Of a stretch of 64,000 nucleotides of DNA, positions 23,508 to 35,056 are shown piece after piece. A model generated the notes under the pieces. The model saw only the letters and a list, made by a program, of their open reading frames with translations. It did not search any database and was not told where the DNA came from. The stretch's first letter is position 1, and every line of letters begins with the position of its first letter. The translations under genes were made by a program, and so were the position numbers. The stretch is from Atherinomorus stipes (lineage: Eukaryota > Chordata > Actinopteri > Atheriniformes > Atherinidae), in assembly GCA_023101725.1 (NCBI GenBank), contig JALJCO010007844.1, forward strand, positions 1 to 64,000. The letters are read 5' to 3'.

Positions 23508-25144
23508 TAAATTTAGTTTGAGTGAAAGTAAAAACTCATTTTGGACTGAAGAGATTTTTAAGTTGATTTAGCTCAAAAACAGAAGATTTCATCACCAAAC
23601 CAAAACAGTTAAGTTGGATCAATGTAAAAAAATAGTCCTTCATACTGTTTTTACAGTGTTGTTACCATGATATGTTCATGAGAAATAACTTGGAAAAATA
23701 CCACCTTAAATCCAGATGTCCCAGTTTTCCACCAGCTCTTCTTGTTTCTCTCATTTTTTCGTAAAAGTGTGATGAAAACGCAGCGACGGCTGCACCACCT
23801 GTGAGACCCTGAGTTTAGCTGTGGCTCAGATCTTGACCAGTTGGCGTTTTTTTTCCCCTCAGCTGGATATTTTCTGGATGCTGAGCCTTAAATTTGCCAG
23901 TGAGATCACGTTGCTGCTTGTGAGGAAGACGTTGATCAGACTTTCAGTAAAAACCATCCAGCAGATAATGATCATGCTAACATTTTCTCTCTCTCTCATG
24001 GCTGGAAGGAACAGTTTAACTCAGCTCAGCCAAAACCCAGACAAGAACCTGAAACCTGACGTGGGTCTGCTGCTGAATGGAAGTCAGGGAAACGAACTCC
24101 ATCCTCCTCACTGCAGAGGGAATAACGTTGAGGTCACGTGATCCCTGTTTGATGTCAAAGTCATCTGTGTTTACACAAGCGCTGTGTCTGCACGCTCTGT
24201 GCAGCGTTGGACTTGGTTTCAGCGGCTCGTCAGCACGCTGCAGGGAAGAGGGAAACACGTGTGTGTGATCTCACACGTGTGTGTGTGTGTGTGTGGAGGC
24301 TGCAGCCGATGCTGCCTGTCCTGATTGGGGTTAATGACCTCTGGCCGGGAGCCAGTGAAGGAGCTTCCAACAAAACATCCTGCTTCCTGCAGCTCAGCAG
24401 CTAACTTTAGGAGCCCAGACACGACGTTCAACCGCTTCTAAACATGCAGAACCAGTCAGCCAATCACACGCCAGCGACCCTGCACGGCGGAGACAAATCT
24501 GCAGTTACGGGGTGATGCTTTCACGTCAATACGGACCAAACCTGAGGGGAATGTTTCCAACACCTGGCTGAATCCACGACACGGGAATGGAGGCGGACAG
24601 ACCCGAAACTTAAATATAACATCGTCTTCTTGTCATGCAAACCTTTTTGATCACTTCCAGACTTTTGCAGTGCTTCATCTCAGATCTGTCTTCCAGAATG
24701 TTCACCTATTATAGGTAATACTTTCCCCCCTTCAGGAGATTTTCTTTTATTTCTTTCTTTCATTTAAAACAGAATCAATCTCACGAACATAATACTCGCC
24801 ACTACTGTTAAATGAAAAGGAGCGGAAAGAAGTAATAACTTAAATATAAATTTCGGTTAACAGACTGCAACAGGCCACTTTACATTTATGACATTTGTTT
24901 TAAATCATAATCTGAGCAACATAAACATGGACTACTGTGGGATTTCACATGATTTAACATAGACCATGCCAGCAGATGTAATTTAGCTGATGTGTGTGAC
25001 TGTTCAAATAGCTGCTTGTCCTCACAGGAAAAACATGCCTGGGATTAAAGCATTCAGTTCGGATGGTTTAATCCAAACGGAATTACATGAACCAGCAGAG
25101 AGGAGGAGGCCAGCCAGTTCTCTCACTTCATGTTCTAACAGATG
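23508..25144. other. Spacer, no gene seen
   Basis: Over 1.6 kb without a supported gene. A (GT)n tract lies at about 24276-24294. Short open frames on both strands between 23821 and 24431 overlap each other and show no domain or splice logic. Confidence 0.5.
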
Positions 25145-28100
25145 AGTTACAGTCCAGTTATGGACCAGTAACAGGCCAGTTACGGACCAGTAACAGGCCA
25201 GTTACGGACCAGTTACAGGCCAGTTACAGACCAGTAACAGGCCAGTTACGGACCAGTTACAGTCCAGTTACGGACCAGTTACAGTCCAGTTACGGACCAG
25301 TAACAGGCCAGTTACGGACCAGTAACAGGCCAGTTACACACCAGTTTCAGACCAGTTACAGATGAATTATAGACAAGTTATAGACCAGTTACAGATGAAT
25401 AAGAAACCAGTTACAGACCAGTTACAGATGAATTATAGACAAGTTATAGACTAGTTACAGATGAATTAGAAACCAGTTACAGATGAGTAACAGACCAGTT
25501 ATAGACCAGTTACAGATGAATTAGAAACCAGTTACAGATGAGTAACAGACCAGTTATAGACTAGTTACAGATGAATTAGAAACCAGTTACAGATGAGTAA
25601 CAGACCAGTTATAGACCAGTTACAGATGAATTAGAAACCAGTTACAGATGAGTAACAGACCAGTTATAGACCAGTTACAGATGAATTAGAAACCAGTTAC
25701 AGATGAGTAACAGACCAGTTATAGACCAGTTACAGATGAATTAGAAACCAGTTACAGATGAGTAACAGACCAGTTAGACCAGTTACAGATGAATTAGAAA
25801 CCAGTTACAGATGAGTAACAGACCAGTTATAGACCAGTTACAGATGAATTAGAAACCAGTTACAGATGAGTAACAGACCAGTTATAGACTAGTTACAGAT
25901 GAATTAGAAACCAGTTAGATGAGTAACAGACCAGTTATAGACCAGTTACAGATGAATTAGAAACCAGTTACAGATGAGTAACAGACCAGTTATAGACTAG
26001 TTACAGATGAATTAGAAACCAGTTAGATGAGTAACAGACCAGTTATAGACCAGTTACAGATGAATTAGAAACCAGTTAGATGAGTAACAGACCAGTTATA
26101 GACCAGTTACAGATGAATTAGAAACCAGTTACAGATGAGTAACAGACCAGTTATAGACTAGTTACAGATGAATTAGAAACCAGTTACAGATGAGTAACAG
26201 ACCAGTTATAGACCAGTTACAGATGAATTAGAAACCAGTTACAGATGAGTAACAGACCAGTTAGACCAGTTACAGATGAATTAGAAACCAGTTACAGATG
26301 AGTAACAGACCAGTTATAGACCAGTTACAGATGAATTAGAAACCAGTTACAGATGAGTAACAGACCAGTTATAGACCAGTTACAGATGAATTAGAAACCA
26401 GTTACAGATGAGTAACAGACCAGTTAGACCAGTTACAGATGAATTAGAAACCAGTTACAGATGAGTAACAGACCAGTTATAGACCAGTTACAGATGAATT
26501 AGAAACCAGTTACAGATGAGTAACAGACCAGTTATAGACTAGTTACAGATGAATTAGAAACCAGTTACAGATGAGTAACAGACCAGTTATAGACCAGTTA
26601 CAGATGAATTAGAAACCAGTTACAGATGAGTAACAGACCAGTTATAGACTAGTTACAGATGAATTAGAAACCAGTTACAGATGAGTAACAGACCAGTTAT
26701 AGACTAGTTACAGATGAATTAGAAACCGGTTACAGATGAGTTACAGACCAGTTATAGACCAGTTACAGATGAATTAGAAACCAGTTACAGATGAGTAACA
26801 GACCAGTTATAGACCAGTTACAGATGAATTAGAAACCAGTTACAGATGAGTAACAGACCAGTTATAGACTAGTTACAGATGAATTAGAAACCAGTTACAG
26901 ATGAGTAACAGACCAGTTATAGACCAGTTACAGATGAATTAGAAACCAGTTACAGATGAGTAACAGACCAGTTATAGACTAGTTACAGATGAATTAGAAA
27001 CCGGTTACAGATGAGTAACAGACCAGTTATAGACCAGTTACAGATGAATTAGAAACCAGTTACAGATGAGTAACAGACCAGTTATAGACCAGTTACAGAT
27101 GAATTAGAAACCAGTTACAGATGAGTAACAGACCAGTTATAGACCAGTTACAGATGAATTAGAAACCAGTTACAGATGAGTAACAGACCAGTTATAGACC
27201 AGTTACAGATGAATTAGAAACCAGTTACAGATGAGTAACAGACCAGTTATAGACCAGTTACAGATGAATTAGAAACCAGTTACAGATGAGTAACAGACCA
27301 GTTAGACCAGTTACAGATGAATTAGAAACCAGTTACAGATGAGTAACAGACCAGTTACAGATGAATTAGAAACCAGTTACAGATGAGTAACAGACCAGTT
27401 ATAGACCAGTTACAGATGAATTAGAAACCAGTTACAGATGAGTAACAGACCAGTTATAGACTAGTTACAGATGAATTAGAAACCGGTTACAGATGAGTTA
27501 CAGACCAGTTATAGACCAGTTACAGATGAATTAGAAACCGGTTACAGATGAGTAACAGACCAGTTATAGACCAGTTGCAAATGAATTAGAAACCAGTTAT
27601 AGACCAGTTACAGATGAATTATAGACAAGTTATAGACCAGTTGCAAATGAATTAGAAACCAGTTATAGACCAGTTACAGATGAATTATAGACAAGTTATA
27701 GACCAGTTACAGATGAATTAGAGACCAGTTACAGATGAATTAGAAACCAGTTACAGATGAGTAACAGACCAGTTATAGACCATTTACAGATGAGTTATAG
27801 ACCATTTATAGACCAGTTACAATTAAGTTATAGACCAGTTACAGATGAGTTATAGACCAGTTACAGATGAGTTGTAGACCAGTTACAGATGAGTTATAGA
27901 CCAGTTACAGATGAATTAGAAACCAGTTATAGACCAGTTACAGATGAATTATAGACCATTTATAGACCAGTTACAATTAAGTTATAGACCAATTACCCAT
28001 GAGTTATAGACCAGTTACAGATGAGTTATAGACCAGTTACAGATGAGTTATAGACCAGTTACAGATGAGTTGTAGACCAGTTACAGATGAGTTGTAGACC

Positions 28101-28746
28101 AGTTACAGATGAGTTACAGACCAGTTATAGACCAGTTACAGATGAATTAGAAACCAGTTATAGACCAGTTACAGATGAATTATAGACCATTTATAGACCA
28201 GTTACAATTAAGTTATAGACCAATTACCCATGAGTTATAGACCAGTTACAGATGAGTTATAGACCAGTTACAGATGAGTTATAGACCAGTTACAGATGAG
28301 TTACAGACCAGTTATAGACCAGTTACAGATTAATTATAGACCATTTATAGACCAGTTACAATTAAGTTATAGACCAATTACCCATGAGTTATAGACCAGT
28401 TACAGATGAGTTATAGACCAGTTACAGATGAGTTATAGACCAGTTACAGATGAGTTGTAGAACAGTTACAGATGAGTTGTAGACCAGTTACAGATGAGTT
28501 ACAGACCAGTTATAGACCAGTTACAGATGAATTAGAAACCAGTTATAGACCAGTTACAGATTAATTATAGACCATTTATAGACCAGTTACAATTAAGTTA
28601 TAGACCAATTACCCATGAGTTATAGACCAGTTACAGATGAGTTATAGACCAGTTACAGACCAGTTATAGACCAGTTGCAAATGAATAAGAAACCAGTTAT
28701 AGACTAGTTACAGAAGTGTTATAGACCAGTTACAGACCAGTTACAG
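25145..28746 (+). repeat. 3.6-kb CAGTTA-rich minisatellite (about 55-bp higher unit)
   Basis: Built from short words (GACCAGTTACAGATGA, ATTAGAAACCAGTTACAG, GAGTAACAGACCAGTTATA). The dominant higher-order unit is about 55 bases between 25450 and 27600. The left edge (25145-25370) uses a simpler GGACCAGTAACAGGCCAGTT form. The right part (27600-28700) has a larger unit including ACAATTAAGTTATAGACC. Confidence 0.95.
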
Positions 28747-28805
28747 ACTCGAGTGTGGATGTGAGTTATGGGCCTTGTACTCCAGTAAAAGAGGTCTAGT
28801 GATGT

Positions 28806-29395
28806 CTCTGTCTGCTCCTGCTGTCCTGTCTCCGTCTGTTGTCTCCATCTGCTCCTGCTGTCCTGTCTCCGTCTGCTCCTGCTGTCCTGTCTCTGTCTGC
28901 TGTCTCCGTCTGCTCCTGTTGTCCTGTCTCCATCTGCTCCTGCTGTCCTGTCTCCGTCTGTTGTCTCCATCTGCTCCTGCTGTCCTGTCTCCGTCTGTTG
29001 TCTCCGTCTGCTCCTGCTGTCCTGTCTCTGTCTGCTGTCTCCGTCTGCTCCTGTTGTCCTGTCTCCATCTGCTCCTGCTGTCCTGTCTCCGTCTGTTGTC
29101 TCCGTCCGCTCCTGCTGTCCTGTCTCCATCTGCTCCTGCTGTCCTGTCTCCGTCTATTGTCTCCATCTGCTCCTGCTGTCCTGTCTCCGTCTGTTGTCTC
29201 CGTCTGCTCCTGCTGTCCTGTCTCCGTCTGTTGTCTCCGTCTGCTCCTGCTGTCCTGTCTCCGTCTATTGTCTCCATCTGCTCCTGCTGTCCTGTCTCCG
29301 TCTGTTGTCTCTGTCTGCTCCTGCTGTCCTGTCTCTGTCTGTTTCACTGTCTCCGTCTGCTGTCCCATCTCTATCTGCTGTCCCGTCTCATCCTG
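28806..29395 (+). repeat. TCTCCGTCTGCTCCTGCTGTCC-type minisatellite
   Basis: Variable alternation of GTCTCCGTCTGTT, GTCTCCATCTG and CTCCTGCTGTCCT words, all pyrimidine-rich on the plus strand. It gives stop-free frames on both strands (over 200 codons), which are not evidence of genes. Confidence 0.9.
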
Positions 29396-29925
29396 TCCCG
29401 TTAGCTGGGATTCTGGTCCAGAGGAGTCTGACAGAGCAGAACTAGGACAGAGGGTTGTTGGTGATATTGACAGTTGCCCCGGGCGATCAGATGGGTGGGA
29501 GTCTCTGCTCTGCTGACACCAGCTAAACACGTCTGAGCAGGTTTTTAAAAATCATTTTTCAGTTCATGGAGGACAGAACCGAGACAAACAGAGACGGGGT
29601 TCACGTCGGTGTGGACTGGACAGGGTTGGATGTCAGTACAGGAGATCTGAGACTCGGGTTGCTGGCGTCGCCGTCCAGACCTGCAGCTTCATAAAAATCA
29701 TGCTAACTTCAGGTTTCCCCGCCGTTCAGCGGCATGCTTCTCTCCACCTGCTGCCACAGATGAACATTTTCCCTCAGACTGCATGACGGCACATGTAAAC
29801 GACATTTCTGAGCCACTTTTACCTGCAGATGATGACGTGACTCAGGCTCAGATGAGCCAGAGACAGTTCAGCTGTCCACACGTAAAATTCCTCCACCTCC
29901 GTCGATTTCAAAAGCTCCAGCTGAG
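29396..29925. other. Spacer, no gene seen
   Basis: Non-coding, with no recognised repeat. It ends at the CAGGGTTCCCAC terminus of the next element. Confidence 0.5.
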
Positions 29926-30097
29926 CAGGGTTCCCACCCGTCCTGGAAAACCTGGAAAATGATTAAACATTTTTCCAGTCATGGAAAATGAAAAGAAGAA
30001 TAAAATGTCCTATAAAAGCTTGAGTTGTCCTGGAAAATGACAAAATGATTTTTCCTCCCTCTGCTTCTCTCTGCATTGTGGCTGAACTCAAACGGTT

Positions 30098-31725
30098 GTC
30101 TCTGTTTCGTCTCCGTGTCGTCTCCATATCGTCTCGGTTTTGGCTCCATGTCGTCTCCGTGTCGTCTCCATATCGTCTCGGTTTTGGCTCCATGTCGTCT
30201 CCGTGTCGTCTCCATATCGTCTCTGTTTCATCTCCGTGTCGTCTCCATATCGTCTCGGTTTTGGCTCCATGTCGTCTCCGTGTCGTCTCCATATCGTCTC
30301 TGTTTCGTCTCCGTGTCGTCTCCATATCGTCTCTGTTTCATCTCCGTGTCGTCTCCATATCGTCTCTGTTTCGTCTCCGTGTCGTCTCCGTGTCGTCTCC
30401 ATATCGTCTCTGTTTTGGCTCCATGTCGTCTCCATATCGTCTCTGTTTCGTCTCCGTGTCGTCTCCATATCGTCTCTGTTTCGTCTCCGTGTCGTCTCCA
30501 TATCGTCTCTGTTTTGGCTCCATGTCGTCTCCATATCGTCTCTGTTTCGTCTCCGTGTCGTCTCCATATCGTCTCTGTTTTGGCTCCATGTCGTCTCCGT
30601 GTCGTCTCCGTGTCGTCTCCGTGTCGTCGCTGTGTCGTCTGTATGTCGCCTCCGTTTTGGCTCCGTGTCTTCTCTATGCCGTGTCCATTTCGTCTCCATT
30701 ACCTCTCAGTGTCGTCTCCATGTCGTTTCCGTGTCGTCTCGGTTTTGTCTCCGTGTCATCTTCGTGTCGTCTCCATGTTGTCTCTATGTCGTCTCCGTTT
30801 TGGCTCCGTGTCATCTTCGTCTCAACTTCATGTATTCTCCGTTTTGGCTCCGTGTCTTTTCTATGCCGTCTCTGTTTCGTCTCCATTACCTTTCCGTGTC
30901 GTCTCCGTGTCGTCTACATGTTGTCTCCGTGTCGTCTCCATGTCATCTCCATGTCGTCTCCGTGTCGTCTCCATGTCGTCTCCGTGTCGTCTCCATGTCG
31001 TCTCCGTGTCGTCTCTGTTTTGGCTCCATGTCATCTCCGTGTCGTCTCCATGTCGTCTCTGTGTCGTCTCTGTTTTGGCTCCATGTCATCTCCGTGTCGT
31101 CTCCGTGTCGTCTCCGTGTCGTCTCCGTGTCGTCTCCGTGTCGTCTCCGTGTCGTCTCCGTGTCGTCTCCGTGTCGTCCCCGTGTCGTCTCCGTGTCGTC
31201 TCTGTGTCGTCTCCGTGTCGTCTCTGTTTTGGCTCCATGTAGTCTCCATGTTGTCTCTATGCCGTCTCCGTTTCGTCTCCATTACCTCTCCGTTTCGTCT
31301 CCATTACCTCTCCGTGTCGTCTCCATGTCGTCTCTGTTTTGGCTCCATGTCGTCTCCTTGTCGTCTCCGTGTCGTCTCCATATCGTCTCTATGTCATCTC
31401 CGTTTTGGCTCTGTGTCGTCTCTGTTTCGTCTCTGTTTCGTCTCCATATCGTCTCTATGTCATCTCCGTTTTGGCTCTGTGTCTTTTCCATGCCGTCTGT
31501 GTCGTCTCCATTACCTCTCCGTGTCGTCTCCGTGTCGTCTCCGTTTTGGCTCTGTGTCGTCTCTGTTTCGTCTCCGTGTCATCTCTATGTCATTTCCGTT
31601 TTGGCTCCGTGTCTTTTCCATGCCGTCTGTGTCATCTCCATTACCTCTCCGTGTCGTCGCCGTTTCGTCTCTGTTTTGGCTCCGTGTCGTCTATGTGTCG
31701 TCGCCGTTTTGTCGCTGCTCTGCCT
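30098..31725 (+). repeat. 11-bp minisatellite, about 148 units
   Basis: The basic unit is TCGTCTCCGTG with variants TCGTCTCCATA, TCGTCTCTGTT and TTGGCTCCATG. Eleven-base periodicity gives an 11-codon repeat in every frame and frames up to 576 codons. These are artefacts of a stop-free unit. Local higher-order blocks of 33-77 bases recur in the left half. Confidence 0.93.
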
Positions 31726-31811
31726 GTTCTTCGCCTTTATTTCATCGCTGTAAAAAATCTAAGCTACAATTGTAGAAGACTTCTCTAAAAGCTGTGGTGG
31801 AAGTTATCACT

Positions 31812-32112
31812 AGATAGCCGCTTTCAGACCTGCACTGGAAAGCGGTAATATTGTGGACTCTGTCCTTTGTAACGCTGCATTCAGACATGCGATCCGCTCT
31901 TTTACCTCGGAAATATAGCGGACATGTACCGGCTGGACCCCATAAGAGCGGAAATGTTGCGGCACGTCGTTTTGGCTGAACGCACAGGAAAATGTTCCAG
32001 ACAGAGTTGTGGGGGGGGGGGTTGTGCTGACTTTCCCGCAACATTTCCTGATATATGAAAGCAGTCGGGACATAAGTCCACTACGAAGCTGCATGTCTGA
32101 AAAGACGAGTCC
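31812..32112. mobile_element. Possible small DNA element with CTTTCAGACxTGCA ends
   Basis: GCCGCTTTCAGACCTGCACTGG on the left is mirrored loosely by CTGCATGTCTGAAAAGACG on the right, and a second TTCAGACATGCGATCCGC lies inside. It contains a G run at 32010-32020. Boundaries and family are uncertain. Confidence 0.35.
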
Positions 32113-32286
32113 GTTTAAAGAGTGGATGAACTTTACTGCTCATGTTCATTTTCACATGAAAAGTCCTGAAAATGTCCTGGAAAAGTCCTGAAAATGTCCT
32201 GGAAAAGTCCTAGAAATGGCCTGGAAAAGTCCTGGAAATGTCCTGGAAAAGTCCTGGAAAACATCTAGAAAAGAGTGGGAACCCTG

Positions 32287-33250
32287 TTTTTTTAAACCTG
32301 TGCTCATCTTCTGAGTGCAGGTTGGGGATGAAAAGATGGATTCCAGTCTGGCGCTGCTCGGATATGGAAAACATCATCATCAGGATTATTTTGGTCAATA
32401 TTGTGATGATGTAACAGGATAAGTCATCGCCCCGAGGCTGGAACTGTGTTCATATTTATATGTTATTTTTTAATCTCGGTCATATATTTTCCGTCCATCT
32501 CTGTTCTTGTTTTTATTTGGAGCTAAAACTGAAATGAAACTTGGTATATTGTCCTGGTCCGCTGGGTCCCTCAGACTCAGATTTAATCAGTATAAATCAC
32601 GGGTGGCATTGTGGGCAGTCATTCCTCCAGATCTGCAGGGAGGAAGCCGGTTTAGACATGATCAAACTGCTGGCAGAGCTGCAGGACTCTCATTGTTCTT
32701 TTGATTTACTGGAAAAATCTCATTAAAAATGTTTGCAAGAGAAAGCGGGCTGAGGAGGCATTAAGAGACAGATGGAGATCAGGTAAATAAGCTCTGTGCT
32801 GCTGCAGGGCTGAGAGCTGAGAACTGGTGCAGCGGGCTTTCTCTTCCTGACACGTGCTGAAAATGAGCTCATGTGGTTGCATACCAACACGCCCAGGGCG
32901 CCTCTCAGGGCTGGACCGGGTCCCAGGACTCAGGTGCAGGTTTTGGCAGTGTTGCTGCTCAGGTGGGATTATGCAGCAGGCATGTATTGACATAACTTCC
33001 AGGTGTGTGTGTGTGTGTGTGTGTGTGTGTTCTGCAGCTGTATCAGTCAGGAAGACGCTTACGATTAAAAGACTGAGACGAGAGAAACTTGATCAGAGCA
33101 TCCTGTTATGGAAGAAATGTCCATGATCAGCTGAGACGCTCGGTGACGGAAACAGGACGAAGGACAGACTTTAACTCTGGAGGACAAACGTAGTTTCATC
33201 TGTCTCCTGGGAAATAAAAGACAATAAATATAGGAATCAGTTTTATTGGA
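32287..33250. other. Spacer with (GT)n tract
   Basis: No gene seen. A (GT)n tract spans about 33003-33031. Small open frames on both strands lack any domain. Confidence 0.5.
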
Positions 33251-33665
33251 CTCCCGTTCCACCTCATCGTACTGAGAATCTCCCGTTCACCTCATCGTAC
33301 TGAGAATCTCCCGTTCACCTCATCATGATGAGAATCTCCCGTTCCACCTCATCGTACTGAGAATCTCCCGTTCACCTCATCATGATGAGAATCTCCCGTT
33401 CCACCTCATCATGATGAGAATCTCCCGTTCCACCTCATCACGATGAGAATCTCCCGTTCCACCTCATTACGATGAGAATCTCCCGTTCCACCTCATTACG
33501 ATGAGAATCTCCCGTTCCACCTCATTACGATGAGAATCTCCCGTTCCACCTCATTACGATGAGAATCTCCTGTTCCACCTCGTTACGATGAGAATCTCCC
33601 GTTCCACCTCATTACGATGAGAATCTCCTGTTCCACCTCATTACGATGAGAATCTCCCGTTCCAC
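33251..33665 (+). repeat. 29-bp minisatellite, left part
   Basis: The unit is CCTCATCGTGATGAGAATCT then CCCGTTCCA. This part favours CATTACGATGAG variants. It is interrupted by the hAT element at 33666. Confidence 0.93.
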
Positions 33666-34137
33666 TAGAGTTGCACGGTACCCACGGTACCCCACGCTAC
33701 CAGATCATAACGGTTCCTACTATACTAGAATTTATACACGACGGTACTACCGTGGATTACTACAACCCGGTCCAGTTTAGCTAGTAGCGTCCGTCTCTAC
33801 TCTCTTCCCGGCTTCTCTCACTGCATGCTTCTCCCTGTCAACAAACCCACATGGCAGCTACTGCAACCTAACCAAACAGCTGCTGAATGATTGGCTGTTT
33901 GCCGCTTACTGGTGACGTTCATGGATATGATAGGCTGTTTACGCACGTTGGATCCGCCCGTCTGTAAACTGATGGCTGTTCGTATGTTTCTACCGGCAAG
34001 AAGGAAGTCCATGAAGACAGCTCCGCTTCTTAAAAAAAAAAATCGGCGAAAAACAAAACAAAACAACAAGCGGTCTCGTTGTGCACATGCAGCCTCGTTG
34101 TGCACATGCAGCACTAACACGAAGCACACACTCGGCA

Positions 34138-34430
34138 TGGCAGAGAACAGCGAGTCTGCCGCGGCGACAGCGGCGGGAGTGGCACCAGTGGCACCGCAAA
34201 TCTTGCTCAAAAAACCAAACTCCAAAAGTCACATTTGAAACTATTATGGCTTAAAACAAGGCACAGACGGTAAAGTAGTAGACAATAGCCGTCCACTGTG
34301 CAGGCGCTGCCACCAAGCTATAGGAGCCAAAGGAGGGAACACATCCAACCTCAAAAAACACCTGCAGTGTCGTCACCCAGACTTGTATGTCAAATACCAG
34401 ATTAGTAGGCCCTGTTTATTTGCTCATTAG
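34138..34430 (+). pseudogene. hAT transposase N-terminal BED-finger remnant
   Basis: An ATG at 34138 opens a frame starting MAENSESAAA. A TGA at 34236-34238 stands where a tryptophan is usual in BED fingers (SHI-W-NYYG). The same frame then continues with CRRC, SNLKKHLQCRH and a second stop (TAG) at 34428-34430. The C-x2-C and H-x4-H spacing fits a BED-type zinc finger, which binds the ends of hAT elements. The rest of the transposase is absent. One in-frame nonsense change plus deletion makes it non-functional. Confidence 0.75.
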
Positions 34431-34605
34431 CTAATATTAATAGCCTATAATATTATAATTACATTATATGCCCCGTGTACAGGCTGAGGAATGAAGAGTT
34501 AAAGGGTGTCAAAGTTTAAGGCACCTAGAAAATGCATAAACATATTATTTCATTAGTTATTACAGGGAACCAGTTCCTGTTTATTGTATTTTGTCCTCTG
34601 TAGTT

Positions 34606-34692
34606 TACAGACCCTTTTCAAAAAATTATAATATATTAGAATAAACACCTTTTCCATGATATTCTAATTTTTTGGAAAGGGTCTTTATAGAA
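34606..34692. repeat. Imperfect inverted repeat inside the hAT element
   Basis: CAGACCCTTTTCAAAAAATT is mirrored by AATTTTTTGGAAAGGGTCTT, with ATAATAT/ATGATATTCT continuing the stem. It may be a tiny nested MITE. Confidence 0.6.
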
Positions 34693-35056
34693 CTGAGCTA
34701 CAGTTCAATGAAGTAGCCTTTGATATGCCTTTGCACAAGTTCTATTCTACTTCAAAGAATACCTCAAAATTTGACTGGACAAACAATCAGTGGATCTGTT
34801 TTTTTTTTTAAGTATTTGATAAATGTTGTTCATAACCATATTTGTTTCAGTCTAATTCTTACTTCACAAGTGTTATGTTTATTATGCACCAAACAGCATT
34901 ATAAGTAACAAGTATGTATAACTTGTACAAACAAATTGCAGTTCATATAAGGAATAATAATTAAAAAAGGGTGCGGTATCGTGATACTACCCGGAACCGT
35001 GATACTTTGTCTGGTATAGTATCGTGGTTACTCATTTTGGTATCGTGACAACTCTA

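Larger units (their letters stand above)
29926..32286. mobile_element. Element with CAGGGTTCCCAC termini enclosing an 11-bp array
   Basis: The left end CAGGGTTCCCACCCGTCCTG and right end GAGTGGGAACCCTG form inverted termini. Subterminal CCTGGAAAA words on the left and repeated TCCTGGAAAAG words on the right (32164-32260) mark both ends as one family. A clear 8-bp target duplication was not found. Most of the interior is a minisatellite, plus a smaller element near 31812-32110. Confidence 0.6.
33666..35056 (+). mobile_element. hAT element inserted in the 29-bp array, perfect 8-bp TSD
   Basis: Ends are TAGAGTTGCACGGTACC and GGTATCGTGACAACTCTA. The duplication CGTTCCAC is exact at 33658-33665 and 35057-35064. 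The 1391-bp body keeps a degraded first part of a hAT transposase with a BED zinc finger (34138-34430) but no catalytic domain, so it is an internally deleted, non-autonomous copy. Confidence 0.93.

Noticed and set aside
28719..29530. Arginine/glutamate-rich frames (ETGQQEQTE, GADGDNRRRQ)
   Set aside because: Translations of the CTCCTGCTGTCC minisatellite, open on both strands.
30045..31788. Frames of 576, 537 and 388 codons (SVSSPCRLRVV-type)
   Set aside because: The 11-bp array is open in all three plus frames; no start region, domain or splice signal.
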